From Ruania suaedae (GTDB lineage: Bacteria > Actinomycetota > Actinomycetes > Actinomycetales > Beutenbergiaceae): a stretch of DNA of 64,000 bases. Below are positions 56,001 to 63,398 of this stretch, in pieces (the stretch's first letter is position 1; each line of letters opens with the position of its first letter). Made by a program: the position numbers and the translations under genes. The DNA is taken from the NCBI RefSeq assembly GCF_021049265.1, contig NZ_CP088018.1, positions 310,001 through 374,000 of the forward strand, read 5' to 3'. A model generated the notes under the pieces. That model had not been told where the DNA came from and searched no databases. It was given only the letters and a program-made list of their open reading frames with translations.

Positions 56001-56570
56001 CCCGCCGTCGGGACGCTCAGCTCGGACAACGGCTGGGACACCGGCCTGCGCGACGGCGACTACACGATCACCATGACCCTGTGGTGGGGCAGCAACGCCA
56101 GCCGGGTGCACCTGTACGAGAACGGCACTCTCATCGCCTCCGAGCGGGTGCAGGCGGCCAGCCCGGGCGCCCAGGAGGTCGAGTTCGCGATCTCGGGCCG
56201 CACCGACGGTGAGTACGTCTACACCGCCGACCTGGTCAACAGCGCCGGCACCACCACGACCGCGCCGCTGACCGTCACCGTGACCGACGCCGCGCCCGGG
56301 GTCCCCGTGCTCAGCCACGACAACTGGGACGGCGACGGCTCCTTCACGCTCACCGGCAACCTGTGGTGGGGGACCAACGCCGACCGCTACCGGCTCTACC
56401 AGGGTGAGGAACTCCTCGCCGAGGGCGGTCTCGAGGCGGCCACCCCCGGTCACCAGCGGATGACCCACGAGGTCAACGCGCTCGAGCCGGGACGCCACGT
56501 CTACCGCGTGGAGTGGATCAATGACGCGGGGTCCACCTCCTCGCGGGAGCTGACCGTGCGCGTGCGCTGA
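53091..56570 (+). CDS. Secreted multidomain protein, polysaccharide-lyase-like
   Basis: A 1159-residue secreted protein. The signal peptide (SMAAVLVAALIAAAAVIGAP, cleavage after AHA near 36) is followed by a carbohydrate-binding-like beta domain (37-200), two fibronectin-type domains (to about 385) and a helical-barrel region. In that region are ASNWVAVTHGTELALLLAAR and TETGWTQEGWDYFHYAQLY, which resemble heparinase II/III and related (alpha/alpha) lyases. A beta-rich region follows, then two chitinase-A-N-terminus-like modules (SSDNGWDTGL...TLWWGSNASRVHLYENG and SHDNWDGDGS...NLWWGTNADRYRLYQG). AAGGAG precedes the ATG. The hybrid regulator gene follows 22 bp later. Activity on a polysaccharide is inferred; no catalytic residues are certain. 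Confidence 0.7.
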   Translation: MTSTSMRPRARSMAAVLVAALIAAAAVIGAPAAHAAGTPALTNPTFAEVGANGVPAGWGTWAPAGAATVTVDQSAGPEGGPAVAIASDSGPDARLALTQRVDVGPSHARELTLTGWVRGEGLTGGFSMLRIQAYDAAGKVVVPVRSGPYLTGTFDWRTYSTDIVLPENAARISVEPILDRAGGTIWFADLSITETVDEGATLTASPNERGPVELSWAFEEVEADRYAVHRTEGTTPPTASPETRLKVALAPTTADATAEPATTYTYLVTALDAEGEVLATSPPATTTTAGTFADRTVLSLVTALAGEDGTHVSWAVADGDPTTDLTIQVGSSSPTAVSGYEGSAQVAAASPGTEVALRSGDTELARAEVGASQHPRSLVDADVATRIQADLAAGEPTVTGAWEALAARLDGTGSAYPGSATELYRARDAAFAYAVTGEESYAQTAYDAVMAGADWIVARDLNMGLELGRGALNLAPAYDLAHAGWTEDQRADVRDLMTRTTDLLSTYHHDTLDGADRASNWVAVTHGTELALLLAARGDGDFGTHDERITYLINQVARHLQDGYTETGWTQEGWDYFHYAQLYLFPSLFMAQDSGVHALDPVLAEVDFWNLALHTVSSRTDGDVSQFGVSGPANQVSGTFPLLFPTAPEGVLPGLKHLYDHVQGVDAAEPRFDDVHSMFAVLYYPSEVSSDPAEMSGEAAQQAQQALLDDEAGFYAFRSDVAGVEDALLSISNRNTQHKGWAAAETFALSWMGHDTTWATQGGKNQDPLLWSKPLVDGELEPFENQYNTVRGEGVSLASRAFEEQGGGYVHLDGSANFEVATAEREQVVDLAPGEEADAIVAIRDTFADTTSHRWDWQLRPDESVTIATFPDGAAHEPLFTFTGADGATLSGFVPDRDGLTVEVIDRTLRLSRTGTDAEFGIVLATSADGPLEAELLDGDLILDGRTVDLDDLGSVEAGFPTEADDATQAPAVGTLSSDNGWDTGLRDGDYTITMTLWWGSNASRVHLYENGTLIASERVQAASPGAQEVEFAISGRTDGEYVYTADLVNSAGTTTTAPLTVTVTDAAPGVPVLSHDNWDGDGSFTLTGNLWWGTNADRYRLYQGEELLAEGGLEAATPGHQRMTHEVNALEPGRHVYRVEWINDAGSTSSRELTVRVR

Positions 56571-56592
56571 CGGGAACTGGCGGCGGGGCACA

Positions 56593-57663
56593 ATGGGCGT
56601 CATGCTCCCGACCGAGCGTCGTGCCCAGCTGCTACGGGAGCTGCGTGTGCACGGGGCCGTGCGCACCGAGGAGTTCGCGATGCGGGTCGGCTCCTCCGGG
56701 ATGACGGTCCGGCGTGATCTCGCCGACCTCGAGCAGGCGGGCCTGCTGCGGCGCGTCCACGGTGGCGCCGAGGCGCCCGGCGAGCCGTCCGCTCCGCGCG
56801 GGAGTGCGCCGGTGGCGACGATCGGGATGGTGGTGCCCTCGGCCACGTACTACTTCCCGGACGTGATCCGCGGGGCCCGGGCGGCGGTCGCCGCCGCCGG
56901 CAGCCGGATGATCCTCGCCGTCTCGGACTACTCCCAGGCGCGCGAGCGCGAACAGATCGGGCGTCTGCTCGCCCGCGGCGTGGACGGGCTGCTCGTCGCG
57001 CCCGCCTCCCACGCCACCGCCGACCCGGAGACCTACGAGCTGCTCGCCGGGGCACCCGCCGCCGTCGTGGTGCTCGAGCGCAGCCTCGAGGCCTCTCCCT
57101 GGGAGGGCGAGCTCGACGTGGTCCGCTGCGACCACGACGTCGGCGGTCGGCTGTCGGCCACGCACCTGCTGCAGACCGGCTGCACCCGGCTGCTGGTGGC
57201 CACCCGGGCCGGCCCGACGGCACCGCTGGTCCGGGCGGGTGTACGCCGCGTGGTCGAGGAGGCCGGGCTGGGTATGGAGACGGTGACGCTCCCCCCGGCG
57301 GATGCCCCCGGGTCGGTGGTGGCCGAGGCGATGGCGGATCTGGTCGGGCGGGCCCGCTCCGGCGCGATCGACGGAGTGGTGGTGGTCCCGGACGAGGTGG
57401 CCATCGGCCTGGTGGACCTCGCCGAGGACGCCGGCGTCCGGGTGCCGCAGGACCTGGCCGTGATCGCCTACGACGACGAGGTGGCCGCGCTCTGCGCGAC
57501 CCCGCTCACGGCCATCGCCCCGCCTCGCCACGACGCCGGGGAGGCCGGTGCCCAGTTGTGCCTGCGCCGGGTGCTCTCCCGGCTGCGCTCCGGCGAGCCC
57601 CGGGCCTGGTCGAGCCTGGCGCTCTCGCCGACGTTGCGGGTACGGGCGACGACACGGGGGTAG
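56593..57663 (+). CDS. Hybrid regulator: DeoR helix-turn-helix with LacI-type sugar-binding domain
   Basis: A 356-residue regulator. The N-terminus is a DeoR-type winged helix: ERRAQLLRELRVHGAVRTEE, MRVGSSGMTVRRDLADLEQA, GLLRRVHGGA. From residue about 75 it continues as a periplasmic-binding-protein/LacI effector domain: IGMVVPSATYYFPDVIRGAR, LLARGVDGLLVAPAS, RCDHDVGGRLSATHLLQTGC, AVIAYDDEVAAL and LTAIAPPRHDAGEAG. The pairing is unusual because DeoR proteins normally carry a different, isomerase-like domain. The ATG at 56593 is used; 56602 is an alternative. It directly follows the secreted lyase-like gene and probably controls it. Confidence 0.85.
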   Translation: MGVMLPTERRAQLLRELRVHGAVRTEEFAMRVGSSGMTVRRDLADLEQAGLLRRVHGGAEAPGEPSAPRGSAPVATIGMVVPSATYYFPDVIRGARAAVAAAGSRMILAVSDYSQAREREQIGRLLARGVDGLLVAPASHATADPETYELLAGAPAAVVVLERSLEASPWEGELDVVRCDHDVGGRLSATHLLQTGCTRLLVATRAGPTAPLVRAGVRRVVEEAGLGMETVTLPPADAPGSVVAEAMADLVGRARSGAIDGVVVVPDEVAIGLVDLAEDAGVRVPQDLAVIAYDDEVAALCATPLTAIAPPRHDAGEAGAQLCLRRVLSRLRSGEPRAWSSLALSPTLRVRATTRG

Positions 57664-57799
57664 GGCTCAGGGTTCGGTGTCGTCCGTTCTTCGACGTCGA
57701 TTGCGAGCGATGGCAACGAAAATGAGCGATGTCGGTGGTCGGGTGCAGGATGTGGTTGTCGGAACGCATCGGAGCAGCGAATCGCGGGGGAGGTGAACC

Positions 57800-59239
57800 A
57801 TGGGCACGGAATCGACACCGCTCGACGCGGCTACCGATGATGTGCTCATCCTCGTCCGGCGTGCGCGCACGCAGCTGGCAGAAGCGGCAGTCGGAAGGCA
57901 TCACGCCGGCGCCCTCGACCATCTCGATGACTCCGCCCGGATAGATCTGCTGCGCGAGCTGGAGCAGCTCGTGGGGGCCGTCAGCGCGACGCAGGCTCGG
58001 TTGGCAGCCGACCTGGACGCCTCGGTGCGGGGCGCGCGGGCCGAGCGTGGCGTCCCCGCCGAGGCCCGCGGAGCCGGCGTCGCCGCCCAGGTCGCCCTGG
58101 CGCGCCGGGTCTCACCGGTGCGCGGCTCCCAGCTGCTGGGGCTGGGGAAGGTGCTCGTCCACGAGATGCCGCACACGAGGGCCGCCCTGGCGTCGGGCGC
58201 GATGAGCGAGTGGCGAGCGACGCTGCTCGCGCGGGAGTCCGCCTGCCTGACCCTGGCGGATCGCAGGGCCTTCGACGTCCGGATGTGCGCGGATCCCGCT
58301 CGGTTCGACGGCTGGGGCGATCGCCGGCTTATCGCTGAAGCGCGTGCACTCACCGCCAGGCTGGACCAGGAAGCAGTGGTCCGACGGAACGCCCGGGCAA
58401 CGGCCGATCGCCGAGTGACGATCCGACCGGTCCCGGACGTGATGACGCAGGTGACGGCACTGCTTCCGGTGGCGCACGGAGTGGCCGTGTACGGGGCGCT
58501 CACCCGGCGTGCTGACGAACTCCGCAGCCAGGGCGATGACCGGACCAGGGGCCAGATCATGGCTGACACGCTCGTGGAGCGCGTCACGGGCCGGGCCCGT
58601 GCCGAGGAGGTGCCGGTGGGGGTACAGATCATCATGACCGATCGTGCGCTGCTCGACGGGGCTGACGATCCGGCCTGGGTACCCGGTCACGGAGTCGTTC
58701 GCGCGCAGTGGGCACGAGAGCTGGTCGCGCGGGCACATCGCCACGGTTCGGTGGTCGGCAATTGGATGCTGCGGTTGTTCACTGGTCCGGACGGCAGCGA
58801 GCTGGTCGCCATGGACTCCCGTGCCCGCCGCGCGCCCTCGGGGCTCGCCAGGTTCATCACCGCGCGTGACCGGACATGCCGCACACCGTGGTGCGACGCC
58901 CCGATCCGCCACATCGATCACGTCCTCGACCATGCTGCCGGCGGGCCCACCAGTGCGGACAATCTGCAGGGCTTGTGCGAGCGGTGCAACTACGCCAAAC
59001 AAGCGCCCGGGTGGTCGGCTGCGACGGTGCCGGGTCATGCGTCGGGGGGTGGCGCCCACGCGGTGCGGACGCGGACCCCGAGTGGTCACAGCTACCTCTC
59101 CCGCGCCCCACAGCCGATGGGGGTGCCGCCGCCGGACGCCGAGCCTGACCCGCTGCAGCGGTTGCGAGAACAGGGATACTCGGTGGACATCGTGCGCCCG
59201 GACCCCGACGATCCGCGCGTGTGGAGGAGAGCCGCGTGA
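57800..59239 (+). CDS. DUF222 and HNH endonuclease domain protein
   Basis: A 479-residue protein of the actinobacterial DUF222-HNH family (related to the mycobacterial 13E12 repeat family). The N-terminal DUF222 region is helical (about 30-330). The HNH motif is TCRTPWCDAPIRHIDHVLDH followed by GGPTSADNLQGLCERCNYAK, with the Cys pairs for zinc and the catalytic His. GGGAGG precedes the ATG. Copies are often numerous within a genome. The cellular role is unknown, and selfish or recombination functions have been suggested. No flanking inverted repeats were found. Confidence 0.88.
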   Translation: MGTESTPLDAATDDVLILVRRARTQLAEAAVGRHHAGALDHLDDSARIDLLRELEQLVGAVSATQARLAADLDASVRGARAERGVPAEARGAGVAAQVALARRVSPVRGSQLLGLGKVLVHEMPHTRAALASGAMSEWRATLLARESACLTLADRRAFDVRMCADPARFDGWGDRRLIAEARALTARLDQEAVVRRNARATADRRVTIRPVPDVMTQVTALLPVAHGVAVYGALTRRADELRSQGDDRTRGQIMADTLVERVTGRARAEEVPVGVQIIMTDRALLDGADDPAWVPGHGVVRAQWARELVARAHRHGSVVGNWMLRLFTGPDGSELVAMDSRARRAPSGLARFITARDRTCRTPWCDAPIRHIDHVLDHAAGGPTSADNLQGLCERCNYAKQAPGWSAATVPGHASGGGAHAVRTRTPSGHSYLSRAPQPMGVPPPDAEPDPLQRLREQGYSVDIVRPDPDDPRVWRRAA

Positions 59240-59325
59240 GTGACGGTCGGCGACGCTGACCGGTCGCAGCATTCGCACGATGCCCAGCTTTCGATAGGCG
59301 ACACGCACATCACGAGGAGGAACCG

Positions 59326-59454
59326 ATGTCATTACCCACCGAGCCCGACGAGCAGCACGAGGACATTCCGCGGTTGGAGGAGGACGAGTCCGTCCCGCCC
59401 CGGCCGGAGGAGGAGGCCGCTGATCTGGGCCGGTCCGAGCCGGACCGGCACTGA
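59326..59454 (+). CDS. Small acidic protein, 42 residues
   Basis: An ATG with an excellent ribosome site (GAGGAGG six bases upstream) opens a 42-residue frame reading MSLPTEPDEQHEDIPRLEED followed by ESVPPRPEEEAADLGRSEPD and RH. It is rich in Glu, Asp and Pro and probably disordered. I do not recognise it. The gap between the HNH gene and the convergent sigma factor gene has room for nothing else, and the strong ribosome site argues that it is translated. Confidence 0.6.
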   Translation: MSLPTEPDEQHEDIPRLEEDESVPPRPEEEAADLGRSEPDRH

Positions 59455-59461
59455 CCCGGGC

Positions 59462-60595
59462 TCAGCCCTGGAGCCGCGCCGCCCGGGTGAGCAGGTGCAT
59501 CCGCTCCGCCTGGCTCGTGGCCTCCTCGGCCGCGCCGGCATAGAGCGAAGCCGCGACGACGGCGTCTCCGGCGCGCTCGTGCACCCAGGCGGCGACGGCG
59601 GTGCGGCGTGGGACGCCGTCGGGAACCTGATCGAGTGCACCCAGGCCCGCGTGCGGGCCCGCGACATGGGTGAGCGCCACCGCCCGGTTCATCAGCACCA
59701 CCGGGTTCGAGGGTTGTAGCCCGACCAACTCGTCGTACCAGGACAGGATCTGCGGCCAGTCGGTCTCGGCGGCGCTCGCGGCGTCGTCGTGCAGGGCCGC
59801 GATCGCCGCCTGCACCTGGTACTCACCCAGCCGGTCCTGGGCGAGTGCGCCCTGCAGGATGGCGACACCCTCGGCGATCATCACCGTGTCCCAGCGGGTG
59901 CGGTCCTGCTCGTCCAGGGGCACCAGCGTGCCGGCATCGGTGAACCGCGCCCGCCGGCGCGCATGGTGCAGCAGCATCAGCGCCAGCAGCCCGTCGATCT
60001 CCGGATCCCGATCGGCGGCGGCCAGCTGCCGGGTGAGACGGATCGCCTCCTGCGCCACGTCCACCGGCCCGGTGAAGCCGTGATCGAACATCAGGTAGAG
60101 CACGCGCAGCACGGTGCCCATGTCGCCGACGCCGTCCAGGCGCGCTCCCCGCAACGTCCGTTTCGCGCGGCTGATGCGCTGGGCCATCGTCGCCTCCGGC
60201 ACCAGGTAGGCGCGGGCGATCTGCGCCGTCGTGAGGCCCGCCACCGCCCGCAGTGTCAGGGCGATCGCCGAGGCCGGGCTCAGCTCGGGGTGGCAGCACC
60301 GGGTGAGCAGCAGCAGCGTGTCGTCCTCGTTCTCGGTGGCCCCGGCAGCCGGCTCGACGGCGGCCCTCTCCTCCCGCCGGCGTCGCGCCTGCTCCGCACG
60401 CACCTGGTCCAGGAACTTGCGCCACGCCACCCGCACCAGCCAGCCGGCCGGATCGCCGGGCATGCGCTCGGGCCAGTGCGCGAGTGCCGCGATCATCGCC
60501 TCCTGCACCGCGTCCTCGGCGGCCGTGAGCTCGGCCCCGCGGCGCACCAGCACTGCCAGTGTCCGGGGGCCGAGCTCGCGCAGCAGCTCCTCCAT
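59462..60595 (-). CDS. ECF42-type RNA polymerase sigma factor
   Basis: A 377-residue sigma factor. Region 2 (AEDAVQEAMIAALAHWPERM and PAGWLVRVAWRKFLDQVRAE) and region 4 (LTLRAVAGLTTAQIARAYLV, MAQRISRAKR) are followed by a long helical C-terminal extension of tetratricopeptide-like character (VVLMNRAVALTHVAGPHAGL). That extension, about 200 residues, defines the ECF42 group, which needs it for activity instead of using an anti-sigma factor. The ATG at 60595 overlaps the stop of the YCII gene (ATGA), the standard partner. The target genes are unknown. Confidence 0.9.
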   Translation of the reverse strand: MEELLRELGPRTLAVLVRRGAELTAAEDAVQEAMIAALAHWPERMPGDPAGWLVRVAWRKFLDQVRAEQARRRREERAAVEPAAGATENEDDTLLLLTRCCHPELSPASAIALTLRAVAGLTTAQIARAYLVPEATMAQRISRAKRTLRGARLDGVGDMGTVLRVLYLMFDHGFTGPVDVAQEAIRLTRQLAAADRDPEIDGLLALMLLHHARRRARFTDAGTLVPLDEQDRTRWDTVMIAEGVAILQGALAQDRLGEYQVQAAIAALHDDAASAAETDWPQILSWYDELVGLQPSNPVVLMNRAVALTHVAGPHAGLGALDQVPDGVPRRTAVAAWVHERAGDAVVAASLYAGAAEEATSQAERMHLLTRAARLQG

Positions 60596-61005
60596 CAGTC
60601 GACGGCCGGCGGTTCGGACAGGAACGGCCGCACCTCGATCCACTCCTTGATGGGGCGACCGCCGTGCCCGGGGGCGGCGGAGAGGAATGCCGCCGCTTCA
60701 TAGGCCCGTTCGGTCGACTCGACGTCGATGATCATCCAGCCCGCGATCAGATCCTTCGACTCCGCGAACGGACCGTCGGTCAACGGCGGCTTCCCGTCGC
60801 CGTCGAAGCGGACGAACGTCCCCTCGGGTGAGAGGGCCTGGGCATCGACGAACTCGCCCCGCTCCCGAAGCGTGTCCGCGACGTGGTTCATGAAGGCGAT
60901 GTGCGCCTCGAGCTCCTCGGGCTTCCACTGGTCCATCGGGACGAAGTCCTCGTCCCCCGGGGCGGGGGCGCCACGGTAGTGCTTGAGCAACAGGTACTTG
61001 GCCAT
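60595..61005 (-). CDS. YCII/DGPF-domain protein
   Basis: A 136-residue dimeric ferredoxin-like-fold protein. MAKYLLLKHYRG is followed by FMNHVADTLRERGEFVDAQA, FVRFDGDGKPPLTDGPFAES (the DGPF motif), KDLIAGWMIIDVESTERAYE and WIEVRPFL. It is translationally coupled to the ECF42 sigma factor gene, as in other actinobacteria, where one or several DGPF proteins are both partners and targets of the sigma factor. GAGGAGAGG precedes the ATG. The biochemical role is unknown. Confidence 0.9.
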   Translation of the reverse strand: MAKYLLLKHYRGAPAPGDEDFVPMDQWKPEELEAHIAFMNHVADTLRERGEFVDAQALSPEGTFVRFDGDGKPPLTDGPFAESKDLIAGWMIIDVESTERAYEAAAFLSAAPGHGGRPIKEWIEVRPFLSEPPAVD

Positions 61006-61136
61006 GAGTTCCTCTCCTCGCTGTGTGCCGGCCCTCTGCCGGCCTCGACCAGGAGACGGAGCCGATCCGCTCGTCTCGACATCGCGTCGATTCTTGCGCC
61101 TCATCCTCTCGCGCGGGGGAGTTCGCGGCCCACCCG

Positions 61137-61163
61137 GTGGCACCCGGACGGGCCCGGTGCCAC
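61137..61163. promoter_or_regulatory. Inverted repeat in the divergent YCII-ald region
   Basis: GTGGCACC (61137-61144) pairs with GGTGCCAC (61156-61163) around 11 bases, about 90 bases upstream of the alanine dehydrogenase start in a 247-base divergent spacer. It could be an operator or leader hairpin; nothing else distinctive was seen in this spacer. Confidence 0.3.
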
Positions 61164-61252
61164 GCTGGGGCCGTGTCCGGACCAGGGCACGGCCCAGCCC
61201 GGGTCCCACAGGCCCCACGCCCAGGGGTCGGCCACCGAAAGGGCGAGTGCGG

Positions 61253-62353
61253 ATGCGCATCGGCGTCGTCACCGAGGTCAAGAACAACGAGAACCGTGTG
61301 GCCGCCACGCCTGCCGGCGTCCACGAGCTGGTGGGTCGAGGTCACCGGGTACGGGTCCAGGCCGGCGCCGGGTCAGGTTCCTCCTTCGAGGACGAGACCT
61401 ACGCCCGCGCCGGTGGCGAGATCACCGACTCGGCGAGCGAGGTGTGGGACTGGGCCGAGCTCGTGCTCAAGGTGAAGGAGCCCGTGTCCTCGGAGTACGG
61501 CCACCTGCGTGAGGGCCTGACGCTGTTCACCTATCTCCACCTTGCCGCTGATGAGGACCTCACCCGCGCACTGCTGAGCTCGGGTGCGACCGCGATCGCC
61601 TACGAGACGGTCCAACGACCTGACGGCTCGTTGCCGTTGCTGGCCCCGATGAGTGAGGTCGCCGGCCGGCTCGCCACCCAGGTCGGGGCCCATCATCTGA
61701 TGCGCCCCTACCGCGGGCGCGGTCAGCTGCTCGGCGGCGTGCCCGGCTCCCCACGCGGGCGGGTGCTGATCATCGGCGGCGGCGTCGCCGGGGAGCAGGC
61801 CGCCACGATCGCCGTCGGGATGCAGGCGGAGGTGACCATCCTCGACCTCTCGCTGCCTCGCCTGCGTGAGCTGGACGCGCGCTTCGGCACGCGGATCAGC
61901 ACCGCCCGCTCCAGCCCGTACGTCATCGCCGAGCAGGTCAGGGAAGCCGACCTCGTCATCGGTGCTGCCCTCGTCCCCGGTGCCCACGCGCCGACGCTGG
62001 TCACCGACGCGATGGTCGCCACCATGCGGCCGGGGTCGGTCCTGGTGGACATCGCCATCGACCAGGGTGGTTGCTTCGAGGGCTCGCGCCCGACCACCCA
62101 CGACGATCCGGTGTTCGCCGTGCACGAGTGCCTCTACTACTGCGTGGCGAACATGCCGGGCGCGGTGCCGGTCACCTCCACGATCGCCCTGACGAACGCC
62201 ACGCTCCCGTACGTGGCCGCCATCGCGGACGCGGGTTGGGGCGAGGCCGTCCGCGAGGACCCCGCGCTCGCGGCCGGGGTGAACGTGAGCGGCGGCAGGC
62301 TCGTCAACGCTGCGGTCGGGCAGGCGCACGACCTGCCGGCCGCACCGCTCTGA
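61253..62353 (+). CDS. ald: Alanine dehydrogenase
   Basis: A 366-residue NAD-dependent L-alanine dehydrogenase (alanine to pyruvate and ammonia). MRIGVVTEVKNNENRVAATP contains the catalytic Arg, and the Lys is in VLKVKEPVSSEY. The NAD-binding domain has RVLIIGGGVAGEQAATIAVG, and LVDIAIDQGGCFEGSRPTTH with VFAVHECLYYCVANMPGAVP are family blocks. The ATG at 61253 has GAAAGGG upstream. It supports growth on alanine and redox adaptation. A single gene; no Lrp regulator is adjacent. Confidence 0.94.
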   Translation: MRIGVVTEVKNNENRVAATPAGVHELVGRGHRVRVQAGAGSGSSFEDETYARAGGEITDSASEVWDWAELVLKVKEPVSSEYGHLREGLTLFTYLHLAADEDLTRALLSSGATAIAYETVQRPDGSLPLLAPMSEVAGRLATQVGAHHLMRPYRGRGQLLGGVPGSPRGRVLIIGGGVAGEQAATIAVGMQAEVTILDLSLPRLRELDARFGTRISTARSSPYVIAEQVREADLVIGAALVPGAHAPTLVTDAMVATMRPGSVLVDIAIDQGGCFEGSRPTTHDDPVFAVHECLYYCVANMPGAVPVTSTIALTNATLPYVAAIADAGWGEAVREDPALAAGVNVSGGRLVNAAVGQAHDLPAAPL

Positions 62354-62361
62354 GCCGGCCG

Positions 62362-63306
62362 TCAGTCGTGCACGGCCGCCTCATGGCGAAGGTGGCCGAC
62401 CGGTTCGATCTGGAACGTGCAGTGCCCGACGTCGAAGTGCCCCTCCAGGCACTCGGCCAGGCCGTCCAGGACCCGGCACTCGAGCTCGCGGTCGAGGTCG
62501 CCACCGGCCGCGACCACCACGTGCGCGGACAGCACCGGCACCCCGCTGGTGATCGTCCACGCGTGCAGGTCGTGCACGTCGACCACCTCCTCGACGGACG
62601 TGATGTGCTCGCGCACCCGGTCCAGATCGATCCCGCGCGGCGTGGACTCCAGCAGCACGTCGGCCACGTCCTTGAGCAGGGACAGGGCGCGCGGAAGGAT
62701 CAGCAACCCGATGGCGAACGAGGCGAGCGCGTCGGCTCGGGCCCAGCCGGTGGTCATGATGATCACGCCCGCGACGATGACCGCGATCGAGCCGATCAGG
62801 TCGCCGAAGACCTCCAGGTAGGCGCCGCGCAGGTTCAGACTCTCACCCCGCGCCCGCACGAGCAGCAGCAGTGAGACCAGGTTCGCCGCGCCGCCGACGA
62901 CGGCGGCGATGAGCATGGGGGTGGTCTGGATCTCCGGCGCGCTTCCCCAGCGCAGGAAGGCCTCCCGGATCACCAGCACCCCGACGGCGCACAGCACCAT
63001 CGCATTGACCATCGCCGCGAGCACCTCCGCCCGCTGCCATCCGAACGTCCGCGCAGGGGTGGCGGGCCGTGCCGCCAGGTGGGCCGCGACGAGCGCGATC
63101 CCCACCCCGGCGGAATCGGTGAGCATGTGCCCTGCGTCGGCGAGCAGGGCGAGCGACCCCGAGACCCAGGCCCCGGCCGCCTGGGCGAGCATGGCGGTCA
63201 GGGTGATCGCGAGCACCAGCTGCAGGCGCCGCCGGTTCGCGCGGGTCGCGGTCACGCGGTGATCGTGGCTGCGGTGGCCCTCACCGGGCCGGTCTGCCGA
63301 TGTCAC
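62362..63306 (-). CDS. Cation diffusion facilitator (CzcD/ZitB-like)
   Basis: A 314-residue metal/proton antiporter that exports Zn2+ or related divalent cations. A His-containing N-terminus (GEGHRSHDHRV) is followed by six membrane spans. The metal-site motifs are SLALLADAGHMLTDSAGVGI (HxxxD in span 2) and GAYLEVFGDLIGSIAVIVAG (span 5). A cytoplasmic ferredoxin-like domain (VDVHDLHAWTITSGVPVLSA) follows. The GTG at 63306 has GGGAGG upstream. It is divergent from a copper ATPase gene across a CsoR-like operator, so it may share metal-dependent regulation. Confidence 0.9.
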   Translation of the reverse strand: MTSADRPGEGHRSHDHRVTATRANRRRLQLVLAITLTAMLAQAAGAWVSGSLALLADAGHMLTDSAGVGIALVAAHLAARPATPARTFGWQRAEVLAAMVNAMVLCAVGVLVIREAFLRWGSAPEIQTTPMLIAAVVGGAANLVSLLLLVRARGESLNLRGAYLEVFGDLIGSIAVIVAGVIIMTTGWARADALASFAIGLLILPRALSLLKDVADVLLESTPRGIDLDRVREHITSVEEVVDVHDLHAWTITSGVPVLSAHVVVAAGGDLDRELECRVLDGLAECLEGHFDVGHCTFQIEPVGHLRHEAAVHD

Positions 63307-63351
63307 GCGGTCCTCCCACACGGGGTCGATGGCTTGCCCATCATACGGCCC

Positions 63352-63383
63352 GGGGGTATGGTTTCGATACCCCCTAGAGGTAT
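63352..63383. promoter_or_regulatory. CsoR-like copper operator
   Basis: ATACC-CCCTAGA-GGTAT (63367-63383) is a symmetric site with the GTAxCC/GGxTAC-type arms seen in CsoR operators. It overlaps a second repeat, GGGGGTAT (63352-63359) with ATACCCCC (63367-63374). It lies just upstream of the copper ATPase ATG and within the shared promoter of the divergent cation exporter gene. CsoR binding is inferred. Confidence 0.6.
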
Positions 63384-63398
63384 GGAAGCGGAGCGGTG

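Noticed and set aside
57800-59239. HNH gene as a mark of a mobile element or restriction system
   Set aside because: No methylase, phage genes, transposase or flanking repeats are present. DUF222-HNH genes are scattered singly in actinobacterial chromosomes.
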